Below, one piece after another: positions 27,317-35,835 of a DNA stretch of 64,000 bases; positions within the stretch are counted from its first letter, which is position 1, and each line of letters opens with the position of its first letter. Source of the DNA: Streptomyces mangrovi (lineage in GTDB: Bacteria > Actinomycetota > Actinomycetes > Streptomycetales > Streptomycetaceae); contig NZ_FOSG01000015.1 of the NCBI RefSeq assembly GCF_900114215.1, positions 62,001-126,000 of the forward strand, in the 5' to 3' direction. Both the position numbers and the translations under genes were made by a program. Under the pieces are notes generated by a model. The model made no database searches, was not told where the DNA came from, and saw nothing but the letters and a program-made list of their open reading frames with translations.

Positions 27317-28897
27317 GTGTCGAAGACTCACCGCGTAATCGCCCGCGCGCGCCGAGTGCGCAGCGCCCGCGGCCTCACCGCCGCCACCGCCCTGCTCCTG
27401 CCGTGCCTCCTCACGGGCACTCCGACCGCGGCGCACGCCGTGTCGGACGCCGTGTCGGACGCCGTGTCGGACAAGCCCAAGGAGCCCTCCCCGCCCTCGC
27501 GGATGTCCGCCGTCGGCGGGGAACGCCTGGGCCTGCCCGGTGTCCAGATAGAACCCCGGGCCGGGGCCGGCGCCCCCGGACTGCCCGACTCGATCACCTC
27601 ACGCGCGTGGATCGTCGCGGACGCCGAGACCGGCGACGTGCTGGCGGCGAAGAACGCGCACTGGCCGCTCGCCCCGGCCAGCACCATCAAGATGCTCTTC
27701 GCCGACACCCTGCTCCCGAAGTTCGACAAGGACCGGGTCCACCGCGTCTCCCGGGAGGAACTGCTCCGGGTCGGTCCGGGCAGCAGCATGGTCGGCCTCA
27801 AGGAGGGCCTGACCTACACGGTCGACGACCTGTGGAAGGGCGTCTTCCTCCGCTCGGGCAACGACGCGGTGCACGCGCTGGCCGAGCTGAACGGCGGCGT
27901 GGACAAGACCGTCCGCGAGATGAACGAGCACGCCGGACGGCTCGGCGCGACGGACACCCATGTCGTCAGTCCCGACGGCTACGACGCCGAGGGGCACGTC
28001 TCCTCCGCCTACGACCTCACCCTGTTCGCCCGCTCGGGGATGCAGAAGCCGGACTTCCGCGAGTACGCGGCCACCGTCCGCGCCCGGTTCCCCGGGGACG
28101 TGGAGAAGGGGAAGGACGGGAAGAAGAAGCGCGGCACCTTCGAGATCCAGAACACCAACCGCCTGCTGACCGGCGCCCCCGGCCTGGAGCCGTACGAGGG
28201 CATCGCGGGCGTCAAGAACGGCTACACCACCAACGCCGGGTCCACCTTCACCGGCGTCGCCCAGCGCGGCGACCGGGTGCTGCTGGTGACCGCCATGCAC
28301 CCCGAGGGGGGCGGCCTGAGCGTCTACAAGGAGACCGCCGCCCTCCTGGACTGGGGCTTCGAGGCGGCCGGGAAGACCGAGCCCGTGGGCGAGCTGGTGC
28401 CGCCCGAGGGGGCGTCGGACGGGCTCGGCAAGAACACCGACGACAGGCCCGGCAACCAGGCGGGCGGGGCCGACCCGCAGCCCGCCGGGCCCACCACGCC
28501 CACCGCTTCCAGGACGCACGGGGCTTCGGACGGCGCCGGTACGGCCCTGATGATCGTGGCGTCGCTCCTGGTCGCGCTCGGCGCGGGCGCGTACGGGGTG
28601 CACCGGCACTGGCCGCTGCCGGGCATGGCCGGTACGCGCGGCCCGGGGCGCGGCCCGCAGGGTCCGGCGGTCCTGGGCAGCCCGGAGAACCCCGGTGCCC
28701 TGGAGAGAATCGTGACGAGGCCGCCGGCCCCCGGGAGGCCGGAAGGCGCCGCCTCCGCCTCCGGAGGCGCCGGGAAGGCCTCGGAGAACGGGGACGGGCA
28801 CGGGGGTGGGGACGGAGACGGGAAGGCCGCCGGATCCGGCGGAACCGCGCCCCCCGAGCCCCCGGCACCCCCGGCGAAGGACGCCGGGACGCCCTGA
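27317..28897 (+). CDS. D-alanyl-D-alanine carboxypeptidase (S11/PBP5 family), membrane-anchored
   Basis: 526 residues. Signal peptide to about residue 41 (LTAATALLLPCLLTGTPTAAHA). The serine peptidase domain holds STIK (Ser122, Lys125), SGN (180-182) and, where KTG is expected, KNG (300-302, in GVKNGYTTNAGST). After the catalytic part come a flexible stretch, one C-terminal helix (ALMIVASLLVALGAGAYGV, about 415-433) and a long Gly/Pro-rich cytoplasmic tail. It would trim the terminal D-Ala from wall pentapeptides on the outer face. Three 12-bp repeats code for AVSD repeats after the signal peptide. Family call is firm; the Asn in the third motif is unusual. Confidence 0.88.
   Translation: MSKTHRVIARARRVRSARGLTAATALLLPCLLTGTPTAAHAVSDAVSDAVSDKPKEPSPPSRMSAVGGERLGLPGVQIEPRAGAGAPGLPDSITSRAWIVADAETGDVLAAKNAHWPLAPASTIKMLFADTLLPKFDKDRVHRVSREELLRVGPGSSMVGLKEGLTYTVDDLWKGVFLRSGNDAVHALAELNGGVDKTVREMNEHAGRLGATDTHVVSPDGYDAEGHVSSAYDLTLFARSGMQKPDFREYAATVRARFPGDVEKGKDGKKKRGTFEIQNTNRLLTGAPGLEPYEGIAGVKNGYTTNAGSTFTGVAQRGDRVLLVTAMHPEGGGLSVYKETAALLDWGFEAAGKTEPVGELVPPEGASDGLGKNTDDRPGNQAGGADPQPAGPTTPTASRTHGASDGAGTALMIVASLLVALGAGAYGVHRHWPLPGMAGTRGPGRGPQGPAVLGSPENPGALERIVTRPPAPGRPEGAASASGGAGKASENGDGHGGGDGDGKAAGSGGTAPPEPPAPPAKDAGTP
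27437..27472 (+). repeat. Three tandem 12-bp repeats in carboxypeptidase gene
   Basis: Three exact copies of GCCGTGTCGGAC, coding AVSD three times just after the signal peptide. Confidence 0.85.
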
Positions 28898-28930
28898 GCA
28901 GTCCGAACAGTCCAGGCAGTCCGAGTAGCA

Positions 28931-28952
28931 CCGCGGTCCGGGAGGACCGCGG
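28931..28952. terminator. Terminator hairpin after carboxypeptidase gene
   Basis: 9-bp perfect stem, arms 28931-28939 and 28944-28952, loop GGGA, between two convergent genes. Confidence 0.65.
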
Positions 28953-28982
28953 CCGGCCCCCTGTTCCGCGCGCCGGGGCGCG

Positions 28983-29567
28983 TCAGAGCGAGGGGGCCGG
29001 AGGCCTGAAGAAGTTCGGCTGCGGAGGCAGGGGCAGGTGCGCGGAACCGCCGAAGGAGAACTCTCTGCGGAGCCGCCACACGCAGTCCTCGCCCTGCTCG
29101 TACAGCGCGAAGCCCGTCACCGTCCAGGCGGCCTCGAAGTCGGCCAGTTCCGCGTACGCCCGGTCCATCGCCTCCTCGGCGATGCCGTGGGCGACCGTGA
29201 CGTGCGGGTGGTACGGGAACTGGAGATCGCGGGCGAGCGGGCCGTCCTCGGCCCGGATCCGCTCCTGGAGCCATCCGCAGGCCGAGGAGCCCTCGACGAT
29301 CCGGACGAAGACCACCGGAGACAGCGGGCGGAAGGTGTCCGTACCCGACAGCCTCATCGGGAAGGACCGTCCCGCCGCCGCCACCTGGGCGAGGTGCTCC
29401 TCGATCTCGGGGCGGCACGCGGGGTCCACCTCGGTCGGCGGCAGAAGGGTCACATGGGTGGGGATGCCGTGGGCCGCGCTGTCACCGAAGCCGGCGCGCC
29501 GCTGCTGGAGCAGGCTGCCGTAGGGCTCCGGGACCGCGATCGATACACCGAGCGTGACGGTCCCCAC
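28983..29567 (-). CDS. 2'-5' RNA ligase / cyclic phosphodiesterase family protein
   Basis: 194 residues. Two HxT motifs of the 2H superfamily: PTHVTLLPP near residue 37 and YHPHVTVAH near residue 125. Such enzymes act on 2',3'-cyclic phosphates or 2'-5' bonds of RNA; the real substrate is unknown. GTG 29567 has AAGGAG 6 nt upstream, and the frame upstream of it is the antisense of trpS. It lies 56 nt after trpS on the same strand. Confidence 0.82.
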   Translation of the reverse strand: MGTVTLGVSIAVPEPYGSLLQQRRAGFGDSAAHGIPTHVTLLPPTEVDPACRPEIEEHLAQVAAAGRSFPMRLSGTDTFRPLSPVVFVRIVEGSSACGWLQERIRAEDGPLARDLQFPYHPHVTVAHGIAEEAMDRAYAELADFEAAWTVTGFALYEQGEDCVWRLRREFSFGGSAHLPLPPQPNFFRPPAPSL

Positions 29568-29623
29568 GTGCTTCTCCTTCCTCGTCCCTGCCGTTTCCCT
29601 GTCCCCCTGGCCGCCTGGTGCCG

Positions 29624-30637
29624 TCAGTGCTTGGCGGGTACGAAGCCCACCTTCTCGTACGCCGCGGCCAGGGTCCGCGACGCGACCTCGCGTGCCTTCT
29701 CCGCTCCCCTGGCCAGCACCGAGTCCAGCGTCTCGGGGTCGTCCAGATATTCCTGGGTGCGCTCCCGGAAGGGCGCCACCCAGGCGGCGACGACCTCGGC
29801 CAGGTCGGTCTTGAGGGCACCGTAGCCCTTGCCCGCGTACTGCTGCTCCAGTTCCGGGATCCCGGTACCGGTGAGGGTGGAGTAGATCACCAGCAGGTTG
29901 CTGACGCCGGGCTTGTCCTTCTCGTCGTAGCGGATCTCGGTCCCGGTGTCGGTCACCGCGCTCTTGATCTTCTTGGCGGAGGTCTTCGGCTCGTCCAGCA
30001 GGCTGACCACGCCCTTGGGGGAGGCCGCCGACTTGCTCATCTTGACCGTCGGCTCCTGGAGGTCGTAGATCTTCGCCGTCTCCTTGAGGATGAAGGCCGA
30101 GGGGACGGTGAAGGTGTGGCCGTAGCGGCTGTTGAAGCGCTCGGCGACGTCGCGGGTCAGCTCGATGTGCTGGCGCTGGTCCTCGCCGACGGGGACGCTG
30201 TCGGCCTGGTAGAGCAGGATGTCCGCGACCTGGAGGACGGGGTAGGTGAACAGGCCGACCGTCGTGCCCTCGGCGCCCTGCCGCGCGCTCTTGTCCTTGA
30301 ACTGGGTCATCCGGGAGGCCTCGCCGAAGCCGGTGAGGCAGTTCATCACCCAGGCGAGCTGCGCGTGCTCGGGCACGTGGCTCTGGACGAACAGGGTGCA
30401 GCGCTCCGGGTCGAGCCCCGCGGCCAGGAGCTGGGCGGCGGCCAGCCGGGTGGAGGCGCGCAGCTCCTTCGGGTCCTGCGGGACGGTGATGGCGTGCAGG
30501 TCCACGACGGCGTAGAACGCGTCGTGGGTGTCCTGCAGATCGACCCACTGGCGGACGGCACCGAGGTAGTTGCCGAGGTGGAAGGAGCCCGCGGTGGGCT
30601 GGATGCCGGAGAGTACACGGGGACGGTCAGTGGCCAT
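29624..30637 (-). CDS. trpS: Tryptophanyl-tRNA synthetase
   Basis: 337 residues, normal for bacterial TrpRS. Class I motifs: RVLSGIQPTAGSFHLGNYLGA (the HIGH-type site SFHLGN) and KMSKS followed by AASPKGVVSL. TRDVAERFNSRYG and YPVLQVADILLY blocks are also typical. It charges tRNA-Trp in the cytoplasm. ATG 30637 gives the usual family N-terminus; upstream sequence in frame is not conserved in type. Streptomycetes often have two TrpRS genes, one inducible by indolmycin; this one looks like the general form, but sequence alone does not prove it. Confidence 0.93.
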   Translation of the reverse strand: MATDRPRVLSGIQPTAGSFHLGNYLGAVRQWVDLQDTHDAFYAVVDLHAITVPQDPKELRASTRLAAAQLLAAGLDPERCTLFVQSHVPEHAQLAWVMNCLTGFGEASRMTQFKDKSARQGAEGTTVGLFTYPVLQVADILLYQADSVPVGEDQRQHIELTRDVAERFNSRYGHTFTVPSAFILKETAKIYDLQEPTVKMSKSAASPKGVVSLLDEPKTSAKKIKSAVTDTGTEIRYDEKDKPGVSNLLVIYSTLTGTGIPELEQQYAGKGYGALKTDLAEVVAAWVAPFRERTQEYLDDPETLDSVLARGAEKAREVASRTLAAAYEKVGFVPAKH

Positions 30638-30897
30638 GGCGCCATTCTCGCAGAGGGCCGCCGCCGGGATCACCCGTGTTCCGCCTCCCGTGCGGGGCCG
30701 GGCACGGGCCCCGGTTCGGCCCCGGCCCGGCTCCCGGACATGGGCCGTACAGGCGTGCCGGCGCACCGGAACGCGCCGCGCCGGAGGGTTTCGGTGCGAA
30801 GCGGGAGTACGACGATAGAGATAGGCATCACACGCGGCGACCGCCGCACGATCGCCGGTGCACACGTCCACTCCGCCCACCCGACACGGAGCGTTCC

Positions 30898-32181
30898 ATG
30901 GCCACCTCGGCAGAATCGTCCGCCTCCCCAGCCACCGCCTCTCCCGGCTCCGCCGCGCCCGCCGCGCGTACCGCCTCCGCCGAACTGATCGCCGCCGCCG
31001 ACGCGCACAGCGCGCACAACTACCACCCGCTGCCGGTCGTGGTCTCCTCGGCCGAGGGGGCGTGGATGACCGACGTGGAGGGCCGGCGCTACCTCGACAT
31101 GCTCGCCGGCTACTCGGCGCTCAACTTCGGCCACGGCCACCCCCGGCTGCTGGCCGCCGCCCACGCGCAGCTGGACCGGCTCACCCTCACCTCCCGCGCC
31201 TTCCACCACGACCGCTTCGCCGCCTTCTGCACGGAGCTGGCCGAGCTGTGCGGCATGGAGGCGGTGCTGCCGATGAACACCGGCGCGGAGGCCGTGGAGA
31301 CGGCGGTGAAGACGGCCCGCAAGTGGGGCTACCGGGTCAAGGGCGTTCCCGACGGGCGGGCACGGATCATCGTGGCGGAGAACAACTTCCACGGCCGCAC
31401 CACCACGATCGTCAGCTTCTCCACCGACCCCGAGGCGCGTGCCGACTACGGCCCCTACACGCCGGGGTTCGACATCGTCCCCTACGGCGACCTGGAGGCG
31501 ATGCGGGCCGCGCTCGACGAGAACCCGGACGACACCGTCGCCGTGCTGCTGGAGCCGATCCAGGGCGAGGCGGGTGTCCTGGTGCCGCCGCCGGGCTATC
31601 TGGCGGGGGTGCGCGAGCTGACCCGCGAGCGGAACGTGCTGCTTGTCGCGGACGAGATCCAGTCGGGCCTGGGCCGCACGGGCCGGACGTTCGCATGCGA
31701 GCACGAGGGCGTGGTGCCGGACGTGTACGTGCTGGGCAAGGCCCTCGGCGGCGGCATCGTGCCGGTCTCGGCGGTGGTCTCCTCGGCTGAGGTGCTGGGC
31801 GTCTTCCGGCCCGGCGAGCACGGCTCCACGTTCGGCGGCAACCCGCTGGCCTGCGCGGTGGCGCTGGAGGTGGTCGCGATGCTGCGGACCGGCGAGTTCC
31901 AGCAGCGGGCGGCCGAGCTGGGCGAGCACCTCCACCACGAGCTGGGCCTGCTGGCGGGCGGCGGCGCGGTCGAGGCGGTGCGCGGGCGCGGGCTGTGGGC
32001 GGGCGTGGACGTCGTCCCGTCCCTGGGCACGGGCCGGGAGATCTCCGAGCGGCTGATGGGGCGGGGCGTCCTGGTCAAGGACACCCACGGCTCGACGATC
32101 CGCATCGCCCCGCCGCTGGTGATCTCCAAGGAGGACCTGGACTGGGGGCTGGAGCGGCTCGGCGCGGTGCTGGGCGCCTGA
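30898..32181 (+). CDS. rocD: Ornithine aminotransferase
   Basis: 427 residues, class III PLP aminotransferase. MLAGYSALNFGHGHP, PMNTGAEAVETAVK, ENNFHGRTTTIVSFSTDP and the PLP lysine in VYVLGKALGGG all match RocD. It converts ornithine and 2-oxoglutarate to glutamate-5-semialdehyde and glutamate in arginine breakdown. The N-terminus has a 28-residue Ala/Ser/Pro extension. GGAG lies 6 nt before ATG 30898. Divergent from trpS across 260 bp; no dimethylarginine hydrolase or arginase gene is next to it. Confidence 0.92.
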   Translation: MATSAESSASPATASPGSAAPAARTASAELIAAADAHSAHNYHPLPVVVSSAEGAWMTDVEGRRYLDMLAGYSALNFGHGHPRLLAAAHAQLDRLTLTSRAFHHDRFAAFCTELAELCGMEAVLPMNTGAEAVETAVKTARKWGYRVKGVPDGRARIIVAENNFHGRTTTIVSFSTDPEARADYGPYTPGFDIVPYGDLEAMRAALDENPDDTVAVLLEPIQGEAGVLVPPPGYLAGVRELTRERNVLLVADEIQSGLGRTGRTFACEHEGVVPDVYVLGKALGGGIVPVSAVVSSAEVLGVFRPGEHGSTFGGNPLACAVALEVVAMLRTGEFQQRAAELGEHLHHELGLLAGGGAVEAVRGRGLWAGVDVVPSLGTGREISERLMGRGVLVKDTHGSTIRIAPPLVISKEDLDWGLERLGAVLGA

Positions 32182-32218
32182 GTACGGGCGCGGGGTTCGC
32201 GCGGCGCCCCCCGGCGGG

Positions 32219-33736
32219 TCATCCGAGGGCGCCGCGCAGCACCGCGCACAGCGCCTCCACCGCCGGGGAGAAGCCGTGCTCGGGCGGGGTGCCGTAGCCG
32301 ACGACGAGCGCGTCGCGGCCGGGGCCGGAGCACCCGGGGCCGGGCTCCGGGGCGGCCGGGTGGCGGAAGCGCGCCAGCCCCTCCAGGGCCACCCCCGCCC
32401 GCCGTGCCGCCTCCAGCACCGGCTCCTCGGCGCCCGGCGGCAGTTCCAGCACGGCGTGCAGCCCGGCCGCGATGCCCGTGACGCGTACCGCGGGAGCGTG
32501 CTCGGCGAGCGCGGCCACGAGCTGGTCGCGCCGGCGCCGGTAGCGCAGCCGCATGGCGCGCACATGCCGGTCGTACGCCCCCGAGGCCAGGAAGTCGGCG
32601 AGGGTGAGCTGGTCGAGGACGCCGCAGGTCTCGGCCGTCTCGCGGCGGACGGCCAGGACGGGGCCGAGCAGCGCCTCGGGCACCACCATCCAGCCCAGCC
32701 GCAGCCCCGGCGCCAGGCTCTTGCTGGTGGTGCCGAGGTAGACCACCCGTTCCGGATCGAGGTCCTGGAGCACGCCGACGGGCCGGCGGTCGTAGCGGAA
32801 CTCGCCGTCGTAGTCGTCCTCCAGGACCACTCCCCCGGTGGCCCGCGCCCAGTCGACGGCGGCCGTACGCCGGTCGGGGTGGAGGGGGACGCCGGTGGGG
32901 TACTGGTGGGCGGGGGTGAGGAGGGCGGCGCGCGCCCCGGCGGTGTACAGGGCGGACACGTCGGCGCCGCGGTCGTCCACCGGCAGCGGCACGGTGCGCG
33001 CCCCGGCGCGGGTCAGCAGGTCGCGGTGGATCCACAGGCCGTACGACTCCACCGCCACCGTGGTGCCCAGCACCTCCCCCAGCAGCGCCAGCCCGCGCGC
33101 GAACCCGGCGCAGACCACGATCCGTTCGGGGTCGGCGCGCACGCCCCGCGCGCGGGAGAGGTATCCGGCCAGCGCGCGGCGCAGCTCGGGCCGGCCGCGC
33201 GGGTCGTCGTAGCCGAGGGCCGCGCTGGGGGCGGCGGTCAGTGCGCGGCGGGCGGAGGTGAGCCAGGCGGCGCGGGGGAAGGCGGAGACGTCCGGCCGCC
33301 CGGAGCGCAGGTCGTGGAGGATCCGCGGGGGCGTACGGGCGGGGGCCGCGGGGCCCGGGGGCCGACGCGGGGCGGTGGGACGTGCGCCCGGCGGACCGGC
33401 CGGCGCGGTCGGCGCGGCCGGTTCGGCGCGCGGCGCGACGCGGGTGCCCGAGCCCTGGCGGGCCGTCAGCCATCCCTCGGCGACGAGTTCGGCGTACGCG
33501 TCGGCCACGGTGTTGCGGGCGACGCCCAGGTCGGCGGCGAGCGAACGGGAGGAGGGCAGCCGGGTGCCGGGGGCGAGGCGGCCGGTGCGGACGGCGTCGC
33601 GCAGGGCGCGCATCAGACAGGCGCGCAGGCCCCCCGGCCCGCCGAGGTCCAGATGGAGGTCGCTGCCGGCGCCGACGGCCCCGCCGACGCCCCCGCCGGC
33701 CGGGCCACCGGCCGGATTGGCCCAGGATTCCCGCAT
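32219..33736 (-). CDS. MocR/PdxR-type transcriptional regulator with aminotransferase domain
   Basis: 505 residues. N-terminal GntR winged helix (ALRDAVRTGRLAPGTRLPSSRSLAADLGVARNTVADAYAELVAEGW in pieces) to about residue 105, a Pro/Ala linker, then a fold-type I aminotransferase domain with the PLP lysine in GTTSKSLAPGLRLGW near residue 325. Such proteins sense PLP or an amino compound and control the gene next door. Here that is the divergent AhpD-like gene, whose start is only 47 bp away, so overlapping promoters are likely. Start ATG 33736 has TATGGT 8 nt upstream. Confidence 0.88.
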   Translation of the reverse strand: MRESWANPAGGPAGGGVGGAVGAGSDLHLDLGGPGGLRACLMRALRDAVRTGRLAPGTRLPSSRSLAADLGVARNTVADAYAELVAEGWLTARQGSGTRVAPRAEPAAPTAPAGPPGARPTAPRRPPGPAAPARTPPRILHDLRSGRPDVSAFPRAAWLTSARRALTAAPSAALGYDDPRGRPELRRALAGYLSRARGVRADPERIVVCAGFARGLALLGEVLGTTVAVESYGLWIHRDLLTRAGARTVPLPVDDRGADVSALYTAGARAALLTPAHQYPTGVPLHPDRRTAAVDWARATGGVVLEDDYDGEFRYDRRPVGVLQDLDPERVVYLGTTSKSLAPGLRLGWMVVPEALLGPVLAVRRETAETCGVLDQLTLADFLASGAYDRHVRAMRLRYRRRRDQLVAALAEHAPAVRVTGIAAGLHAVLELPPGAEEPVLEAARRAGVALEGLARFRHPAAPEPGPGCSGPGRDALVVGYGTPPEHGFSPAVEALCAVLRGALG

Positions 33737-33744
33737 GGAAGTGG

Positions 33745-33776
33745 ACCATACCCCTGGGCTACCGCCCGCCTAGGGT
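33745..33776. promoter_or_regulatory. Overlapping divergent promoters of MocR and AhpD-like genes
   Basis: Plus strand: TAGGGT at 33771-33776, 7 nt before ATG 33784. Minus strand: TATGGT at 33750-33745, 8 nt before ATG 33736. The whole gap is 47 bp, so regulator binding could affect both genes. Confidence 0.5.
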
Positions 33777-33783
33777 CGTCACC

Positions 33784-34278
33784 ATGACGACAGTTCACGA
33801 ACACGGCCCGCGCATGAACCTCTGGAAGCTCGTCCCCGAGGTGTACAAGGGGATGGCCGCCTTCGAGGCAGCGGCGTCGAAGGGGCTGGACCCGGTCATC
33901 GCCGAACTGGTCAAGATCCGCGCCTCGCAGCTCAACAAGTGCGCCTTCTGCATCGACATGCACCTGACCGACGCCCGCAAGATGGACATCCCCCGGCTCA
34001 AGCTGGACCTGCTCGACGCCTGGGAGGAGGCCCAGGGCCTCTACACCGACAAGGAGCAGGCCGCCCTCGCCCTCACCGAGGCGGTCACCCGGCTGGACGG
34101 CGGCACACCGCAGGGGCACTACGTTCCGGACGAGGTCTACGAGCGGGCGGCGAAGAACTTCGAGGAGACCGAACTGGCCCACCTGATCTCGCAGATCGTC
34201 TCCATCAACGCCTGGAACCGCTTCCAGGTGGCCACCCGCGCCGTCCCGGGCTCGCTCAGGGACAAGAGCGGACGGTGA
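33784..34278 (+). CDS. Carboxymuconolactone decarboxylase/AhpD-like protein
   Basis: 164 residues. The AhpD core carries the redox pair in NKCAFCIDMH near residue 55, followed by helices with TEAVTRLDGG and LAHLISQIVSINAWNRF. This form lacks a signal peptide and likely acts as a cytoplasmic peroxidase or reductant partner. Leaderless start at ATG 33784. Its stop overlaps the next gene's GTG, so both are coupled and presumably under the MocR-type regulator. Confidence 0.88.
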   Translation: MTTVHEHGPRMNLWKLVPEVYKGMAAFEAAASKGLDPVIAELVKIRASQLNKCAFCIDMHLTDARKMDIPRLKLDLLDAWEEAQGLYTDKEQAALALTEAVTRLDGGTPQGHYVPDEVYERAAKNFEETELAHLISQIVSINAWNRFQVATRAVPGSLRDKSGR

Positions 34279-35051
34279 CCACCCGCGCCCGGGGCGCGGG
34301 GGACGCGGTGGGCGCGGTGGGCGCGGTGGGCGCCTTCCGCGCCCTCCACCACGGCGACGCGCCCCTGGTCCTGCCCAATGTCTGGGACGCGGTGAGCGCC
34401 CGCGCCTTCGCCGACGCGGGCTTCCCCGCGCTGGCCACCTCCAGCAGCGCGGTGGCCGCCACCCTGGGGTACGCCGACGGCGAGGACACCCCGCCCGGCG
34501 AGATGTTCGCGGCCGTCGCCCGGATCGTCCGCGCGGTGGACGTCCCCGTCACCGCCGACATCGAGCGGGGCTACGGGCTGGCCCCGCGGGAGATCGCCGA
34601 GCGGCTGCTGGAGGCCGGGGCGGTCGGCTGCAACCTGGAGGACTCCGAACCGGCCGCACGGGGGTTGGCCGATCCGGGGCGCCAGGCGGAGCGGCTGGCC
34701 GCGGTGTGCGCGGCGGCGGACGGACGGCTTCTGGTCAACGCCCGGATCGACACCTATCTGCGCGGCGCGGACGACCCGTCGGCGGCCGCGGTGGAGCGCG
34801 GGCGGCTGTACGCGGCGGCGGGCGCCGAGTGCGTCTTCCCCATCGCCGCGCCCCCGGACCATCTGCCGGTGCTGGCCGCGCGGATCGGCGCCCCGGTCAA
34901 CGCCCTGTGCCGCCCCGGCTCCCCCTCCCCCGCCGAACTGGGCGCCCTGGGCGCCTCCCGCGTCACCTTCGGCGGCTCGCTCCACGACCGCGCCGCCGCC
35001 GCCGTCGCGGAACTGGCGGCCGGACTGCACGGCGGCCGGGGTCGTCTTTGA
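34275..35051 (+). CDS. Isocitrate lyase/PEP mutase family protein
   Basis: 258 residues from GTG 34275, which overlaps the upstream stop (GTGA). LVLPNVWDAVSARAFADAGFPALATSSSA, VPVTADIERGYG (metal-site Asp) and GCNLEDSEPAARGL match the oxaloacetase/phosphonomutase-like group. Probable C-C or C-P bond lyase or mutase on a 2-oxo acid; substrate unknown. Near the N-terminus a 9-bp sequence is repeated three times (AVG repeats). Paired with an AhpD-like protein under a MocR regulator. Confidence 0.85.
   Translation: MTTRARGAGDAVGAVGAVGAFRALHHGDAPLVLPNVWDAVSARAFADAGFPALATSSSAVAATLGYADGEDTPPGEMFAAVARIVRAVDVPVTADIERGYGLAPREIAERLLEAGAVGCNLEDSEPAARGLADPGRQAERLAAVCAAADGRLLVNARIDTYLRGADDPSAAAVERGRLYAAAGAECVFPIAAPPDHLPVLAARIGAPVNALCRPGSPSPAELGALGASRVTFGGSLHDRAAAAVAELAAGLHGGRGRL
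34305..34331 (+). repeat. Three tandem 9-bp repeats in PEP-mutase-family gene
   Basis: Three copies of GCGGTGGGC, coding AVG three times near the N-terminus. Confidence 0.75.
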
Positions 35052-35232
35052 GCCAACTTGCCGGCGGCCGTGCCGCAATCGCGGCAGTGGGTTGCGCACG
35101 CCCCGGCGGTTGGTGACGATCTCTCAGGAGGCGCCGAGAACCGACACCCGCCGACCGCCCCACGGCGCCGTCCCCTCCAGGACCCCGAAGGCGACGCCGC
35201 GCGGTGCGGAAGGCGCCGGAAAGGACACATCG
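35052..35232 (+). promoter_or_regulatory. Region upstream of ImmA-like gene with short inverted repeat
   Basis: 181 bp, likely promoter region for the four-gene ImmA cassette. It contains TGCCGC-AATC-GCGGCA near 35070-35085, a 6-bp-arm dyad that may be a regulator site. No -10 element stands out. Confidence 0.3.
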
Positions 35233-35835
35233 GTGGCAGCGTCCCCCCTGCGCTTACCGGGCCGCCGCCGTGCCCGTTTCCGGGAGATGCAGCGCGCCTG
35301 CGAAAGACGCCTCGCCGAGATCGGCGTCGTCTCCGGTCACGGCGACGCCGCGGACACCGCGGGCGTCATGGACGCCGAGGGCATCACGGCCGTCTGCGAA
35401 CAGGTGGGCCGCCGGCGCGGGCGCACCATCCGCCTCGTCCCGATGGAGCTGGAGGAGCCGCTGCTCCACGGTCTGTGGATCGCCCTGCCGGACACGGACG
35501 TCATCGTCTACCGGGCGAACACCAGCAGGCCCCACCAGGAGCACATCATCGCCCACGAACTCTCCCACATCATCTGCGAGCACGACTTCGGCGCGCTCCC
35601 CGGGCCGGCCGTGCCGGCGCATCTCTTCCCGGAGGCCGATCCGGACCTCGTCCGCAGGTCGCTGAAGCGCTCCGCCTACGACGACAGGGCCGAGCAGGAG
35701 GCCGAGATGATGGCGTCGCTCATCCTGGCGCACGCCCGCCGCAGGGCCGCCCCCGACCCGGAGGAAGCCGACGCCCTGCCGCCCGAGGAGGCCACCGTGA
35801 TGGCCCGCGTGGAAAGCGTCGTCGGCCGCGGATGA
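35233..35835 (+). CDS. ImmA/IrrE-type zinc metallopeptidase, TTA-containing
   Basis: 200 residues from GTG 35233 (AAGGA 7 nt upstream). The zinc site is HIIAHELSHIICEH (HExxH near residue 112), with a later EQEAEMMASLIL giving the third ligand region. Such peptidases cleave XRE-type repressors or act as toxin-antitoxin-like partners. The eighth codon region includes TTA (35254-35256), rare here and read by the bldA tRNA. The stop overlaps the next gene (ATGA). An upstream in-frame start at 35092 is possible. No XRE regulator gene is adjacent, so the target is elsewhere or is one of the coupled proteins. Confidence 0.8.
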   Translation: MAASPLRLPGRRRARFREMQRACERRLAEIGVVSGHGDAADTAGVMDAEGITAVCEQVGRRRGRTIRLVPMELEEPLLHGLWIALPDTDVIVYRANTSRPHQEHIIAHELSHIICEHDFGALPGPAVPAHLFPEADPDLVRRSLKRSAYDDRAEQEAEMMASLILAHARRRAAPDPEEADALPPEEATVMARVESVVGRG

